Shown in pieces: positions 1-8,466 of a stretch of 64,000 bases of DNA; position 1 is the first letter of the stretch; the number at the start of each line of letters is the position of its first letter. The position numbers were made by a program, and so were the translations under genes. Source of the DNA: Actinomadura craniellae (GTDB lineage: Bacteria; Actinomycetota; Actinomycetes; Streptosporangiales; Streptosporangiaceae); the NCBI RefSeq assembly GCF_003289645.1, contig NZ_QLYX01000002.1, forward strand, positions 310,001 to 374,000, in the 5' to 3' direction. The notes beneath the pieces are model-generated. The model searched no databases. It was not told the origin of the DNA and saw only the letters and a program-made list of their open reading frames with translations.

Positions 1-35
1 TGCGGTACGGCCGTCCGCCGCATCGACGCGGGAAA

Positions 36-57
36 CTGTATATGTTATTTATAATGT
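36..57 (+). promoter_or_regulatory. AT-rich promoter island before the first operon
   Basis: This short AT-rich stretch lies in GC-rich surroundings directly before the acyl-CoA synthetase gene. It contains a perfect TATAAT at 50-55, a plausible -10 box, but no convincing -35 box at the usual distance. If 50-55 is a -10 box, transcription would start near 61-62, so the gene would have a very short leader. The core TTTATAATG (48-56) resembles TTTAGAATG and TTTACAATG in the islands near 41010 and 45665. Confidence 0.5.
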
Positions 58-69
58 ATGGAAGTGAGA

Positions 70-1665
70 ATGTCAGTCGACACCCGCGGTGACCTGACGT
101 GGGGCACGACCGGCCGGCTGCTGGCCATGACCGCACGGCGGCTGCCCGCGGCCGAGGCCGTCGTCGACGGCGAACTCCGGCTCACCTACCGCGCGCTGGA
201 CGCCGAGGTCGACCGGGCCGCCCGCGCCTTCCTGGCCGCCGGGCTGGAACACGGCGACCGGGTGGCAATCTGGGCGCCCAACTCGGCCCGCTGGATGATC
301 GCCGCACTCGGGCTGCAGCGGGTCGGCGGGGTCCTGGTCCCCCTCAACACCCGGTTCCAGGGCGCCGAGACCGCCTACCTGCTGGACAAATCCGGCGCCC
401 GGCTGCTACTAACCGTCACCGACTTCCTGGGCAAGGACTACCCCGCCCTGCTCACCACCGCGGCCGGCGGGCCCGGCGCCGGCCGGCCCGCCCGCGACCT
501 GCCGGGCCTGGAGCGCGTCGTCCTGCTGTCGGGCGAGGGGGACGGCCAGGGCTGGGACGCGTTCCTCTCCACCGGCGAGGGCGTCCCCGCCGACGAGGTC
601 GAGCGGCGGGCCGCGCGGGTCGGGCCCGACGACCTCTCCGACATCCTCTTCACCTCCGGCACCACCGGCTTCCCCAAGGGCGCCATGTGCACCCACGGCC
701 AGGCGCTCCGGGCCTACGCGCTCTGGGGCGCGGTCGTCGGGCTGCGCGAGGGCGATCGCTACCTCATCGTCAACCCGTTCTTCCACGGCTTCGGCTACAA
801 GGCCGGCTGGCTCGTCTCGATCATGGCGGGCGCCACGGCCCTGCCCGCGCGCACCCTGGACGTGCCGCACGTCCTGGAGATGGTGCGCCGCGAGCGCGTG
901 ACGGTGCTGCCGGGGACGCCCACGCTCTACCAGACCATGCTGGAACACCCCGACTTCAGCGCCGCGGGCGTGGCCTCCCTGCGGCTGGCCGTCACCGGCG
1001 CCGCCAACGTGCCCCCGGCCCTGCTGTACCGGATCAGGGAGGAGCTGGGCTTCGAGCACATCGTCGCCGGTTACGGGCTGACCGAGACCTGCGGGATCGT
1101 GTCCATGTGCCGGTACGACGACCCGCTGGAGGTCGTGACCACCACCGCGGGCCGGCCGCTGCCCGGAGTCGAGGTCCGGATCGCGGCGCCCGACGGCGGG
1201 GAGGGCGAGATCCTGGTGCGCGGCTACACCCTGATGCAGGGCTACCTCGGCGAGGAGGCCGAAACGGCCGCGACCATCGACGCCGACGGCTGGCTGCACA
1301 CCGGCGACGTCGGGACGCTCGACGAGGAGGGCCGCGTCCGCATCACCGGCCGGATCAAGGACATGTTCATCGTCGGCGGCTTCAACGCCTACCCCGCGGA
1401 GATCGAGAACATCCTCGTCCGCCACCCGGACGTGGCCCAGGCCGCCGTCGTCGGCGTGCCCGACGCGCGGATGGGCGAAGTCGGCGCGGCCTTCGTGGTA
1501 CCCCGGGCGGGTCGGGCCCCCGACCCGGCTGCCATCATCGCCTGGAGCCGGGAGAACATGGCGAACTACAAGGCGCCCCGCCGGGTCGAGATCCTCGGCG
1601 AGCTGCCGCTGAACGCCGCGGGGAAGGTGGACAAGAACATGCTGCGCGAGCGGGCCACCCGGTGA
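70..1665 (+). CDS. FadD3-like AMP-forming acyl-CoA synthetase
   Basis: This enzyme should activate a carboxylic acid to its CoA thioester through an acyl-adenylate in the cytoplasm. The ATP-binding loop TSGTTGFPKG lies near residue 195, YGLTETCG near 335, GWLHTGD near 406, the hinge GRIKDMFIVGGFNAYPAEIE near 430 and the C-terminal catalytic lysine region NAAGKVDKN near 516. The segment DRYLIVNPFFHGFGYKAG strongly recalls FadD3, the mycobacterial ligase for a steroid-ring propionate, so a bulky alicyclic acid is a reasonable guess. I chose ATG 70 over ATG 58 because GGAAGTGAG lies just before it and TATAAT at 50-55 would put the transcript start after 58. The stop overlaps the next start by 4 bp (GTGA). 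At 531 residues the length is normal. Confidence 0.9.
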   Translation: MSVDTRGDLTWGTTGRLLAMTARRLPAAEAVVDGELRLTYRALDAEVDRAARAFLAAGLEHGDRVAIWAPNSARWMIAALGLQRVGGVLVPLNTRFQGAETAYLLDKSGARLLLTVTDFLGKDYPALLTTAAGGPGAGRPARDLPGLERVVLLSGEGDGQGWDAFLSTGEGVPADEVERRAARVGPDDLSDILFTSGTTGFPKGAMCTHGQALRAYALWGAVVGLREGDRYLIVNPFFHGFGYKAGWLVSIMAGATALPARTLDVPHVLEMVRRERVTVLPGTPTLYQTMLEHPDFSAAGVASLRLAVTGAANVPPALLYRIREELGFEHIVAGYGLTETCGIVSMCRYDDPLEVVTTTAGRPLPGVEVRIAAPDGGEGEILVRGYTLMQGYLGEEAETAATIDADGWLHTGDVGTLDEEGRVRITGRIKDMFIVGGFNAYPAEIENILVRHPDVAQAAVVGVPDARMGEVGAAFVVPRAGRAPDPAAIIAWSRENMANYKAPRRVEILGELPLNAAGKVDKNMLRERATR

Positions 1666-2882
1666 CGGGAGTGCTCGACGGGCTCCTGGTGGTCGAAGGG
1701 TCGGCCTTCGTCGCGGCCCCGCTGGGCGGCATGACCCTGGCCCGGCTGGGAGCCGACGTCATCCGCTTCGACGACGTGCGCGGCGGCGCCGACCACGGCC
1801 GCTGGCCGCTGGGCCCGGACGGCAGCAGCCTGTTCTGGCGCGGCATGAACAAGGGCAAGCGCTCGATCGCGGTCGACCTGCGCCGGCCCGAGGGACGGGA
1901 GCTGGTCGCCGCGCTGATCACCGCGCCCGGCCCCGACGCCGGGCTGTTCCTGACCAACTTCCCGGCCACCGGCGCGCTGTCCTACGAGCGGCTGCGGGCC
2001 CGCCGCGACGACCTGATCATGCTGACCCTGACCGGGAATCCCGACGGGAGCAGCGCGGTCGACTACACGGTCAACCCGGCGACCGGCCTCCCGCTGATCA
2101 CCGGTGACGGGCGCGAGCCGGTCAACCACGCCCTGCCCGCCTGGGACGTGGCGGCGGGGCTGACGCTCGCGGTGGGCCTGCTGGCCGCCGAGCGGCACCG
2201 CGCCCGCACCGGCCGCGGCGACCACGTCACGCTGTCCCTCGCCGACGTGGCCTTCGCCACGATGGCCGACCTGGGCTACCTGGCCCAGGCCCGGCTGCTC
2301 GGCGAGATCCGGCCCGCCCTCGGCAACGACCTGTACGGCGCGTTCGGCCGGGACTTCACCACCCGGGACGGGCGGCGCCTCATCGTCGTCGCGATCACGC
2401 TGAAGCAGTGGCGGTCCCTGGTCGAGGCGACCGGGATCGCAGAGTTCCTGCCGACCGTCGAGAAGGCGCTGGACGTGCGGCTCGACGACGAGGGCGGCCG
2501 CTTCACCGCCCGGGACGCGGTCGCCGCGCTGATGGCACCCTGGTTCGCCCGGCGCACGCTGGCCGAGGCGCAGGCCGGACTGGACGCCGCCGGCGTGTGC
2601 TGGGGCCCCTACCAGTCCTTCACCGAGGCCGCCGCCACCGATCCCCGGCTGTCGACCGCCAACCCGCTGTTCGCCGAGGTCGAGCACCCCGACCTGGGCC
2701 CGCTGACGACCCCCGGCTCGCCGCTGGCCTTCACGGGCCGGGAGCGGTCCGACCACCTGCGCGCGCCCCTGCTCGGCGAGCACACCGACGAGATCCTCAC
2801 CGGGGTCCTGGGGCTTTCCCCTGCCGAGATCGGCCGGCTGCACGACGCCGGCCTGGTACGGGCGACGGAGGCGCGTCCATGA
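1662..2882 (+). CDS. CaiB/BaiF family CoA-transferase (class III)
   Basis: Class III CoA-transferases move CoA between acyl-CoA and a free acid through a covalent aspartyl intermediate. The protein opens with GVLDGLLVVEGSAFVAAPLGGMTLARLGADV, the usual N-terminal fold of the family, followed by NKGKRSIAVDLRRPEGRE. The AWDVAAGL segment near residue 160 carries an Asp at the position of the family's catalytic Asp, ahead of the helix LLAAERHRARTGRGD. The start is the GTG that overlaps the upstream stop as GTGA, and the end overlaps the next gene as ATGA, so the three genes 70-3718 should be translationally coupled. About 406 residues is normal. Substrate is unknown, probably the acid or thioester handled by the neighbouring ligase. 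Confidence 0.85.
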   Translation: MTGVLDGLLVVEGSAFVAAPLGGMTLARLGADVIRFDDVRGGADHGRWPLGPDGSSLFWRGMNKGKRSIAVDLRRPEGRELVAALITAPGPDAGLFLTNFPATGALSYERLRARRDDLIMLTLTGNPDGSSAVDYTVNPATGLPLITGDGREPVNHALPAWDVAAGLTLAVGLLAAERHRARTGRGDHVTLSLADVAFATMADLGYLAQARLLGEIRPALGNDLYGAFGRDFTTRDGRRLIVVAITLKQWRSLVEATGIAEFLPTVEKALDVRLDDEGGRFTARDAVAALMAPWFARRTLAEAQAGLDAAGVCWGPYQSFTEAAATDPRLSTANPLFAEVEHPDLGPLTTPGSPLAFTGRERSDHLRAPLLGEHTDEILTGVLGLSPAEIGRLHDAGLVRATEARP

Positions 2883-3718
2883 GCGAACCGACCGACTTCG
2901 GGGTCCCGCCGCTGCGGGAACTGGAGGTTTCCGGCGAGCAGGCCCGCCGGCTGGCCGCCGTCCTGGACGATCCGGCCGGGCCGGAACTCGCCCCGGGCCG
3001 GCCGCTGCCGGCGCTGTGGCACTGGGCCCTCGGCACCCCCGAGACGTCCACCACGATGCTCGGGCCGGACGGGCACCCCCGGCTGCCGTCCTGCGGCCCC
3101 GCCGCCGGGTTCCCCCGCCGGATGTGGGCGGGCGGCCGGGTGGAGGTGCACCGTCCCCTGCTGATCGGCGCGCCGGCGCTGCGGGAGACCTCGGTGCTGC
3201 GGGCCGAGCGCAAGACGGGCCGCTCCGGCCGGCTGCTGGTCGTCACCCTCCGGCACGTCTACACCCAGCACGACGCCACGGCGATCGAGGAGGAGCAGGA
3301 CCTGGTCTACCGCGAGCCCGGCGCCCCCGTCCCGGCCCCCGAGGGCGGGCACTCCGAGCCCGCCCCGCCCGGCGGCTGGGCCGAGCGGGCCGAGGCCGGC
3401 CCGGTCATGCTCTTCCGGTTCTCCGCGGTCACCTTCAACGCGCACCGGATCCACTACGACGCCGCCTACGCCAGGGACGTGGAGGGCTACCCGGGCCTGG
3501 TGGTCCAGGGGCCGCTCACCGCGCTGCTGCTGGCGGAGTCCGCGCGCCGCCGCACCGGGCGGGAGATCGCGGGGTTCTCCTTCCGGGCTTCGGCGCCGCT
3601 GTTCGCGGATGCCCCCTTCACCCTGACCGGGCGGCCCGCGGAGCCGGACGTCGAGTTGCGGGCCGTCCGGGGGGACGGTCAGGTCGCGACGGCGGCCACC
3701 GCCCGGCTCGCCGGCTGA
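2879..3718 (+). CDS. HTD2/FAS1-type MaoC-like acyl-CoA hydratase (mesaconyl-C4-CoA hydratase-like)
   Basis: This is a double hot-dog hydratase of about 279 residues. The segment FSAVTFNAHRIHYDAAYARDVEGYPGLVVQGPLTALLL near residue 180 is the signature of the FAS1-type dehydratase/HTD2 group, which also holds mesaconyl- and itaconyl-CoA hydratases. The first half (PSCGPAAGFPRRMWAGGRVEVHRPLLIG) matches the N-terminal hot dog of that group. It probably adds water to an enoyl-CoA made in this operon. It is the last gene of the three-gene set, overlaps the CoA-transferase by 4 bp and is followed by a strong hairpin. The exact substrate cannot be read from sequence. Confidence 0.8.
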   Translation: MSEPTDFGVPPLRELEVSGEQARRLAAVLDDPAGPELAPGRPLPALWHWALGTPETSTTMLGPDGHPRLPSCGPAAGFPRRMWAGGRVEVHRPLLIGAPALRETSVLRAERKTGRSGRLLVVTLRHVYTQHDATAIEEEQDLVYREPGAPVPAPEGGHSEPAPPGGWAERAEAGPVMLFRFSAVTFNAHRIHYDAAYARDVEGYPGLVVQGPLTALLLAESARRRTGREIAGFSFRASAPLFADAPFTLTGRPAEPDVELRAVRGDGQVATAATARLAG

Positions 3719-3727
3719 GATCCCGGC

Positions 3728-3773
3728 GGCCGCGGGGCCGCGACCGGCTCCGGTCGGTCACGGCCCCGCGGCC
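3728..3773. terminator. Bidirectional hairpin terminator between convergent genes
   Basis: Arms of 19 bp (3728-3746 and 3755-3773) pair with one mismatch around an 8-base loop. The hairpin fills the 63-bp gap between a plus-strand and a minus-strand stop codon. There is no T run, as is common for actinobacterial terminators. Confidence 0.75.
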
Positions 3774-3781
3774 CGTCCGGA

Positions 3782-5023
3782 TCAGCCGAGGGCGCCCTCG
3801 GCCCGCAGCCGGCCCAGGGTAGCCGGGTCGTAGCCCAGCACCTCGGCGAGCACCTCGGCGGTGTGCTCCCCCCGCCGCGGGGCCCGCCGGGCGGCGGCGG
3901 GCGGGGCCTCCCCCACCACCCGGACGGGGAAGGGAAGCTGGTCGGCGACCAGCCGGTCGGCGGGCTGCCACGGCATCCGGTCGGCGAACTGCGGGTCGGC
4001 GGCGACGGTGGCCGGGGTGTTGACCGGGCCGATGGGCACGTCGTGCGCCAGGCCCAGCTCGACCCACTCGGCCGTGGTGCGGGTGCGGAAGATCCCGTTC
4101 AGCTCCCGGCGCAGGTCCAGGTCGCCGCGGGCGTGGTCGGCCAGCGCCTCCCCCGGGCGGGCCCGGAAGAGGTCCTCCCGGCCGATCGCCGTGCAGAAGT
4201 TCTGCCAGAACTTGCGTTCGGAGGCCATGAACAGCACGTGGCCGTCGGCGGACTCGTAGAACTGGTAGCGCACCCCGTCGGCCATGCCCGCCGTGCCCGG
4301 GGGGCGGCGCTCGTACCCGTCGGAGGGGTTGCCGGTGACCTCGTCCGCCGGCCTGGCGTAGGCGCGGTGGCCCTCGCTGCGCAGCCAGTCGAACGCCGCC
4401 GCGGCGTCGGACTGCGCCACCTCCAGGTGGCAGCCCTCCCCGGTCTGCCGGGCGCGGAGCACCGCGGCGAGGATCGCCGCGGTGCCGAACAGCGGGCCCG
4501 CGGTGATGCCGATGGAGGTGTGGTCGGGAATCGACGGCAGCCCGCCGGGCCCCGGGACGGGCTGGACCGTGCCGGCCCAGGCGTCGTAGGCGATGCCGTG
4601 GCTGGGCAGCTCCCGGTAGGGGCCGGTCATGCCGTAGCCGGAGATGGTGAACATCACCACGGCGGGGTTGGCCTCCCGGAGCCGCTGGTAGCCCAGGTCG
4701 CGCCGGTCGAGCCCGCCGGGGCGCATCGCCTCCACCACCACGTCGGCCGTGCGCACCAGGCCGAGGAACGCCTCGCGCCCGCCCGCGGTGCGCAGGTCCA
4801 GGATCACGCTGCGCTTGCCCCGGCTGACGTGCAGGTGCAGCAGCGAGTCGCCCTCGACGATGGGCCAGCTCATGGAGCGGATGTAGTCGCCCGCGGGCGG
4901 CTCCACCTTGATGACGTCGGCGCCCAGGTCGGCCAGCGGCGTCGAGACGGCGCCGGGGCCCAGCATCGAGCACTCCACCACCCGCAGCCCGGCCAGCAGC
5001 CCCGGTTCCACGCGCTCACCCAT
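3782..5023 (-). CDS. CaiB/BaiF family CoA-transferase, second copy
   Basis: A second class III CoA-transferase of 413 residues, starting LLAGLRVVECSMLGPGAVSTPLADLGADVIKVEPPAGD and continuing SRGKRSVILDLRTAGGREAFLGLV. ATG 5023 follows a clear GGAGGAGG ribosome site. It diverges from the crotonase at 5085 across an AT-rich island. Where the family usually has its catalytic Asp (pattern like SIGDISTG) this protein reads TSIGITAG, with the closest Asp in PDHTS a few residues earlier, so the nucleophile may be displaced or lost. This is an alignment by eye. Family membership is safe; activity and substrate are not. Confidence 0.82.
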   Translation of the reverse strand: MGERVEPGLLAGLRVVECSMLGPGAVSTPLADLGADVIKVEPPAGDYIRSMSWPIVEGDSLLHLHVSRGKRSVILDLRTAGGREAFLGLVRTADVVVEAMRPGGLDRRDLGYQRLREANPAVVMFTISGYGMTGPYRELPSHGIAYDAWAGTVQPVPGPGGLPSIPDHTSIGITAGPLFGTAAILAAVLRARQTGEGCHLEVAQSDAAAAFDWLRSEGHRAYARPADEVTGNPSDGYERRPPGTAGMADGVRYQFYESADGHVLFMASERKFWQNFCTAIGREDLFRARPGEALADHARGDLDLRRELNGIFRTRTTAEWVELGLAHDVPIGPVNTPATVAADPQFADRMPWQPADRLVADQLPFPVRVVGEAPPAAARRAPRRGEHTAEVLAEVLGYDPATLGRLRAEGALG

Positions 5024-5035
5024 CCGTCCTCCTCC

Positions 5036-5066
5036 ATCGTAAATATATTTAGTATATTCAATTAAA
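5036..5066. promoter_or_regulatory. AT-rich divergent promoter/operator island
   Basis: The 61-bp gap between the divergent CoA-transferase and crotonase contains TAAATATATTTA (5040-5051), a perfect 12-bp palindrome, followed by more AT-rich sequence to 5066. It probably holds both promoters and a shared repressor site. Confidence 0.55.
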
Positions 5067-5084
5067 CAAGCGAAAGGACCCGGG

Positions 5085-5897
5085 ATGGGCGAACGCTACA
5101 CGTCGGTGAACGGGCTGCGGGCCGAGACGTCGGGCCCGGTGCTGCGGCTCACCCTGGACCGGCCCGACCGCCGCAACGTCCTCGACGACACCTCCATGGC
5201 CGCACTGGTCCGCAACCTGGAGGGCGCCGCCACCGACGACGGGCTGCGCGCCGTCCTGCTGTCGGGGGCCGGGGAGGACTTCTGCGGCGGCTTCGACATC
5301 GTCGGCCGCAACGCGCCGCAGGAGAACCGGCCCCGCACCGGGAGCATCCAGCGCCGGCTGCCCGTCCAGGCCAACCGGCTGATCCCGCTGCTGCTGGAAC
5401 TGCAGCTGCCCGTGGTCTGCGCGGTGCGCGGGTGGGCGGTGGGCATCGGCGCCCAGCTCGCCGCCGCCGCCGACTTCACCGTGACCGCCCGGGACGCGGT
5501 GTTCTGGTACCCGTTCCTGCGCCGCGGCTTCACCCCCGACTCCGGCAGCACCTGGCTGCTGCCCCGGCTCGTCGGCCCGTCCCGGGCCAGGGAACTGCTG
5601 ATCCTGGGCCGCAGGCTGTCGGGCGAGGAGGCCGCCGACTGGGGGCTGGCGGACACGGCCGTCGACGCCGGCGACGTCCGCAAGGCCGCCGAGGACCTGG
5701 TGGAGACGCTGGCCACGGGCGCGACGGTCGCGATCGGGCTGACCAAGTCGCTGCTGAACGCCGCGCCCGACAACGACCTGCGCCGGCACCTGGCCGAGGA
5801 GGCCTACGCGATGGAGCTCAGCTCCCGCAGCCCGGACTTCCGCGAGGGCATGCGGGCGTTCGCCGAACGCCGCACCCCGGACTTCGGCGGCCGGTGA
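5085..5897 (+). CDS. Enoyl-CoA hydratase/isomerase family protein (crotonase)
   Basis: A 270-residue crotonase. The N-terminal LRLTLDRPDRRNVLD and the oxyanion-hole region LLSGAGEDFCGGFDIVG are typical. At the two positions that carry Glu144 and Glu164 in rat enoyl-CoA hydratase this protein reads VGIGAQLA and FWYPFLRRG, so neither Glu is present there; FTPDSG downstream supplies an acidic residue where isomerase-like members often carry one. An isomerase, hydrolase or other crotonase reaction is therefore as likely as hydration. AAAGGA before ATG 5085 is the ribosome site. It is divergent from the CaiB-type gene and followed by a tandem repeat. Confidence 0.85.
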   Translation: MGERYTSVNGLRAETSGPVLRLTLDRPDRRNVLDDTSMAALVRNLEGAATDDGLRAVLLSGAGEDFCGGFDIVGRNAPQENRPRTGSIQRRLPVQANRLIPLLLELQLPVVCAVRGWAVGIGAQLAAAADFTVTARDAVFWYPFLRRGFTPDSGSTWLLPRLVGPSRARELLILGRRLSGEEAADWGLADTAVDAGDVRKAAEDLVETLATGATVAIGLTKSLLNAAPDNDLRRHLAEEAYAMELSSRSPDFREGMRAFAERRTPDFGGR

Positions 5898-5900
5898 CCG

Positions 5901-6076
5901 CCTGAGCCGAGGGAGGGAGCGGAGCGGCCCGCGAGGAACGAGCGGTCCGCGCAGCGACCGAGCGAGGCGAGGGCGGCGGCAAACACAGCCTGAGCCGAGG
6001 GAGGGAGCGGAGCGGCCCGCGAGGGACGAGCGGTCCGCGCAGCGACCGAGCGAGGTGAGGGCGGCATGGGCACAGC
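5901..6076. repeat. Tandem duplication of an approximately 88-bp GC-rich unit
   Basis: Two nearly identical copies (5901-5988 and 5989 to about 6075) begin CCTGAGCCGAGGGAGGGAGC, and a third start (CCTGA) follows at 6076. Inside each copy are short words such as GAGCGGAGCGG and GCGCAGCGACCGAGCGAGG, of the low-complexity type often seen between actinomycete genes. It lies between convergent genes and may act as a terminator, but that is not shown. Confidence 0.8.
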
Positions 6077-6095
6077 CTGAACGGCACCGCCGCGA

Positions 6096-6890
6096 TCAGT
6101 CGACCTTCCAGCGGGGCTCGCGTTTCTCGGCGAAGGCGGCCGGGCCCTCGGCCTGGTCGGGGTGGCCCCACAGGCCCACCAGCTCGGCCGCCCCCGCCTT
6201 GCACGCGTCGGTGAGCCCGTGTTCCAGCGCGCCCCACAGCGCCCGCTTGGTGGCGCGCATCGCCGCCGGGGAGTTACGGGCGATCTTCTCGGCCAGTTCC
6301 TGGGCCGCGTCGTGCAGCCGTTCCGGCGGGTCGACGACCTCGCTGACCATGCCCAGCTCGTAGGCGCGCGCGGCGCTCATCCGCTCGTACCGGCCGACCA
6401 GCGCCATCCGCAGCACCGCCTCGGCGGGCATCTTGCGCATCAACCCGATCATCTCGATCGTGCTGGCCTGGCCGACCGACACGTGCGGGTCGGTGAACGA
6501 GGCGTCCGAGGCGGCCAGCACGATGTCGGCGTCGGCGACGAAGTGCAGCCCGCCGCCCGCGCAGATGCCGTTGACGGCCGCGATCACCGGCTTGTCGATG
6601 CCCAGGAACCAGGAGGTGAAGCCCAGGTCCCATTTCTGCACCGACTCGCGGTAGCGCTCCATGCCGATCCCGTCGCTGGCCAGTTCCTTGACGTCGGCCC
6701 CGGTCTGGAAGTCCCGGCCGAGCCCGCCGTTGACGATGACGCGGACCGCCGGGTCCTCGCCCAGCTCCGTCCACGCGTCCCGGAGTTCGTCACGCATCGC
6801 GTTGTTCATCGCGTTGCGGCGGTCGGGCCGGTTGAACAGGATCCAGCCGACGCCGCCGCGGCGCTCGACCCGAAGCGTCTGGTAGGTCAC
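6096..6890 (-). CDS. Crotonase-family protein with His at both catalytic Glu positions
   Basis: A 264-residue crotonase with VGWILFNRPDRRNAMN at the N-terminus and VIAAVNGICAGGGLHFVADAD near residue 100. The residues that are Glu144 and Glu164 in rat enoyl-CoA hydratase are both His here (GGGLHF and TDPHVSVG). The same pattern occurs at 10969 and 40116, and a related one at 18922. Standard hydration is therefore doubtful. It starts at GTG 6890, which overlaps the stop of the upstream ligase as GTGA, so it is the last gene of the minus-strand operon 10850-6096. The C-terminal AEGPAAFAEKREPRW is typical of the fold. Confidence 0.85.
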   Translation of the reverse strand: MTYQTLRVERRGGVGWILFNRPDRRNAMNNAMRDELRDAWTELGEDPAVRVIVNGGLGRDFQTGADVKELASDGIGMERYRESVQKWDLGFTSWFLGIDKPVIAAVNGICAGGGLHFVADADIVLAASDASFTDPHVSVGQASTIEMIGLMRKMPAEAVLRMALVGRYERMSAARAYELGMVSEVVDPPERLHDAAQELAEKIARNSPAAMRATKRALWGALEHGLTDACKAGAAELVGLWGHPDQAEGPAAFAEKREPRWKVD

Positions 6891-8395
6891 TGGGCGTTCG
6901 TCCTCTCGTAGCCTGCGACGAGCTCGCGCCGCAGGACCTTGCCGATCTCGTTGCGGGGGAAGTCCGGGACGAGGTGGATCGCGACGGGCACCTTGTAGCC
7001 GGCCAGCGCGCCGCGGGCGAACTCCCGCAGCGCGGCCTCGTCCGGCGCGGCCCCGGCGGCGGGCCGGACCCAGGCCACCGGGACCTCGCCCAGCCGGGGG
7101 TCGGGCACGCCGGCGACGCAGGCGTCGGCGACGTCCGGGTGGCCCCGCAGGGCGTCCTCGACCTCCTGCGGCACGATCTTGAAACCGCCGCGGTTGATCA
7201 TGTCCGAGACCCGGCCCTCGATCCACAGGAACCCGTCGGCGTCCACCCGGCCCAGGTCCCCGGTGCGCAGGAAGCCCTCGCCGTCCACCCGGTCGCCGTC
7301 CTGGCGGGTGGCGAACGGCGAGTGGATCCAGATCTCGCCCGGCTCCCCCGGCGGCACCTGCGCGTGCTCCTCGTCCAGCACACGCAGGGTGATCCCGGGA
7401 TGCGGGCGGCCCGGCGAGCCGAGCTTGGCGTCCCCGAACTCGCGCAGGTCCGCCGCCGTCCAGCCGACCACCTCGCCGCCCAGTTCGGTCTGCCCGTAGG
7501 AGTTGAGCACGCCGACGCCGAAGCGCTCGCGGAACCGGCGCGCCTGCGCCGGGGTCAGCGGCGCGGTGATCGAGCGGACCAGCTTCAGCGGCGCCAGGTC
7601 CGTGACTCGGGGGTCCTCGACCAGCATCGTCATCATGGCCGGGGCCAGCACGGTGGAGCGGATGCCGTGCCGCCTGATCAGCTCCGCGCAGTGCACCGGG
7701 TCGAAGCGCTCCAGCAGGATCACGGGCGCGCCCACCCGGAAGGCGAACAGGACGTTCCAGATGCCCGCCCACAGCGCCAGCGAGGCGGGGATCAGGTTCG
7801 GGGGCGGCGACCCGCCGCCCCCGCGCGACCCGCCGCGCAGCCGGGCGATCACCGTGTCGACGCCCTCCAGGATTCCCGCGTGCCGCAGCACGACCGGCTT
7901 GGCGGGCCCCGTGGTGCCGGAGGTGCGCATGATCAGTGCTGTTCCCGGGGCGAACCGCTCTCCCGCCCAGGGCGTACCGGGCGAGGAGTTCCACCGCCCG
8001 TCCGGTGACCTGATCAGCCGGGTGCGGTCGCCCGGCACCCGGGGGGCCTGCTCCTCGTCGACGACGACCAGCAGCGGGTCCGCCGCCGCCAGGTGCTCGT
8101 GCAGTTCCGCGTCGGCGAGCCGGGCGTTGACCGGGATGTACACCCCGCCGACCCGCCACACCGCGAACATGGCCAGCACGGCGGTGAGCGCGTCCTCCAC
8201 GACGCAGGCGACGGGCTCCCGGCCGGACACGCCCAGGCTCACCAGCCGGCCGGCGAGGTCGTCGACGGCCGCCGTCAGCTCGCCGAGCGTGGCGGCGTCC
8301 GTCAGGCGGTGCAGCACCGGGGTCCGCGGGTCCGCCGGATGGTCCGGCAGCAGTGCGGCGAGCCCCGGGACGGTGGTCACCGGGCGATCCGGCAT
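6887..8395 (-). CDS. AMP-dependent acyl-CoA synthetase/ligase
   Basis: A 502-residue acid:CoA ligase. Visible motifs are the P-loop MRTSGTTGPAKP near residue 158, NSYGQTELGGEVVG near 310, GEGFLRTGDLGRVDADGFLWIEGRVSDMINRGGFKIVPQEVED near 380-425 and the C-terminal FPRNEIGKVLRRE with the catalytic Lys. It differs clearly from the FadD3-like enzyme at 70, so the two probably act on different acids. ATG 8395 follows AAGGAGG. Downstream it overlaps the crotonase by 4 bp; upstream it is separated from the acyl-CoA dehydrogenase by a hairpin, so it may have its own transcript. Confidence 0.88.
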   Translation of the reverse strand: MPDRPVTTVPGLAALLPDHPADPRTPVLHRLTDAATLGELTAAVDDLAGRLVSLGVSGREPVACVVEDALTAVLAMFAVWRVGGVYIPVNARLADAELHEHLAAADPLLVVVDEEQAPRVPGDRTRLIRSPDGRWNSSPGTPWAGERFAPGTALIMRTSGTTGPAKPVVLRHAGILEGVDTVIARLRGGSRGGGGSPPPNLIPASLALWAGIWNVLFAFRVGAPVILLERFDPVHCAELIRRHGIRSTVLAPAMMTMLVEDPRVTDLAPLKLVRSITAPLTPAQARRFRERFGVGVLNSYGQTELGGEVVGWTAADLREFGDAKLGSPGRPHPGITLRVLDEEHAQVPPGEPGEIWIHSPFATRQDGDRVDGEGFLRTGDLGRVDADGFLWIEGRVSDMINRGGFKIVPQEVEDALRGHPDVADACVAGVPDPRLGEVPVAWVRPAAGAAPDEAALREFARGALAGYKVPVAIHLVPDFPRNEIGKVLRRELVAGYERTNAQ

Positions 8396-8427
8396 CGGTC
8401 CTCCTTCAGGCGTTTTCGGGCGGGGGT

Positions 8428-8463
8428 CCGGGACCGCCCGGGAGGTGCGGCGGGCGGTCCCGG
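8428..8463. terminator. GC-rich hairpin after the acyl-CoA dehydrogenase
   Basis: Perfect 13-bp arms (8428-8440 and 8451-8463) around a 10-base loop, just past the stop of the minus-strand gene ending at 8467 and before the ligase start at 8395. It may attenuate read-through inside the operon. Confidence 0.6.
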
Positions 8464-8466
8464 CTG

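Noticed and set aside
99-1661. A long open frame on the plus strand upstream of the first CoA-transferase, in frame with it
   Set aside because: It reads as Arg/Pro/Gly-rich shadow sequence of the ligase gene in another frame. Family similarity begins only at GTG 1662.
5901-6076. CRISPR-like array
   Set aside because: There are only two contiguous 88-bp copies with no unique spacers.
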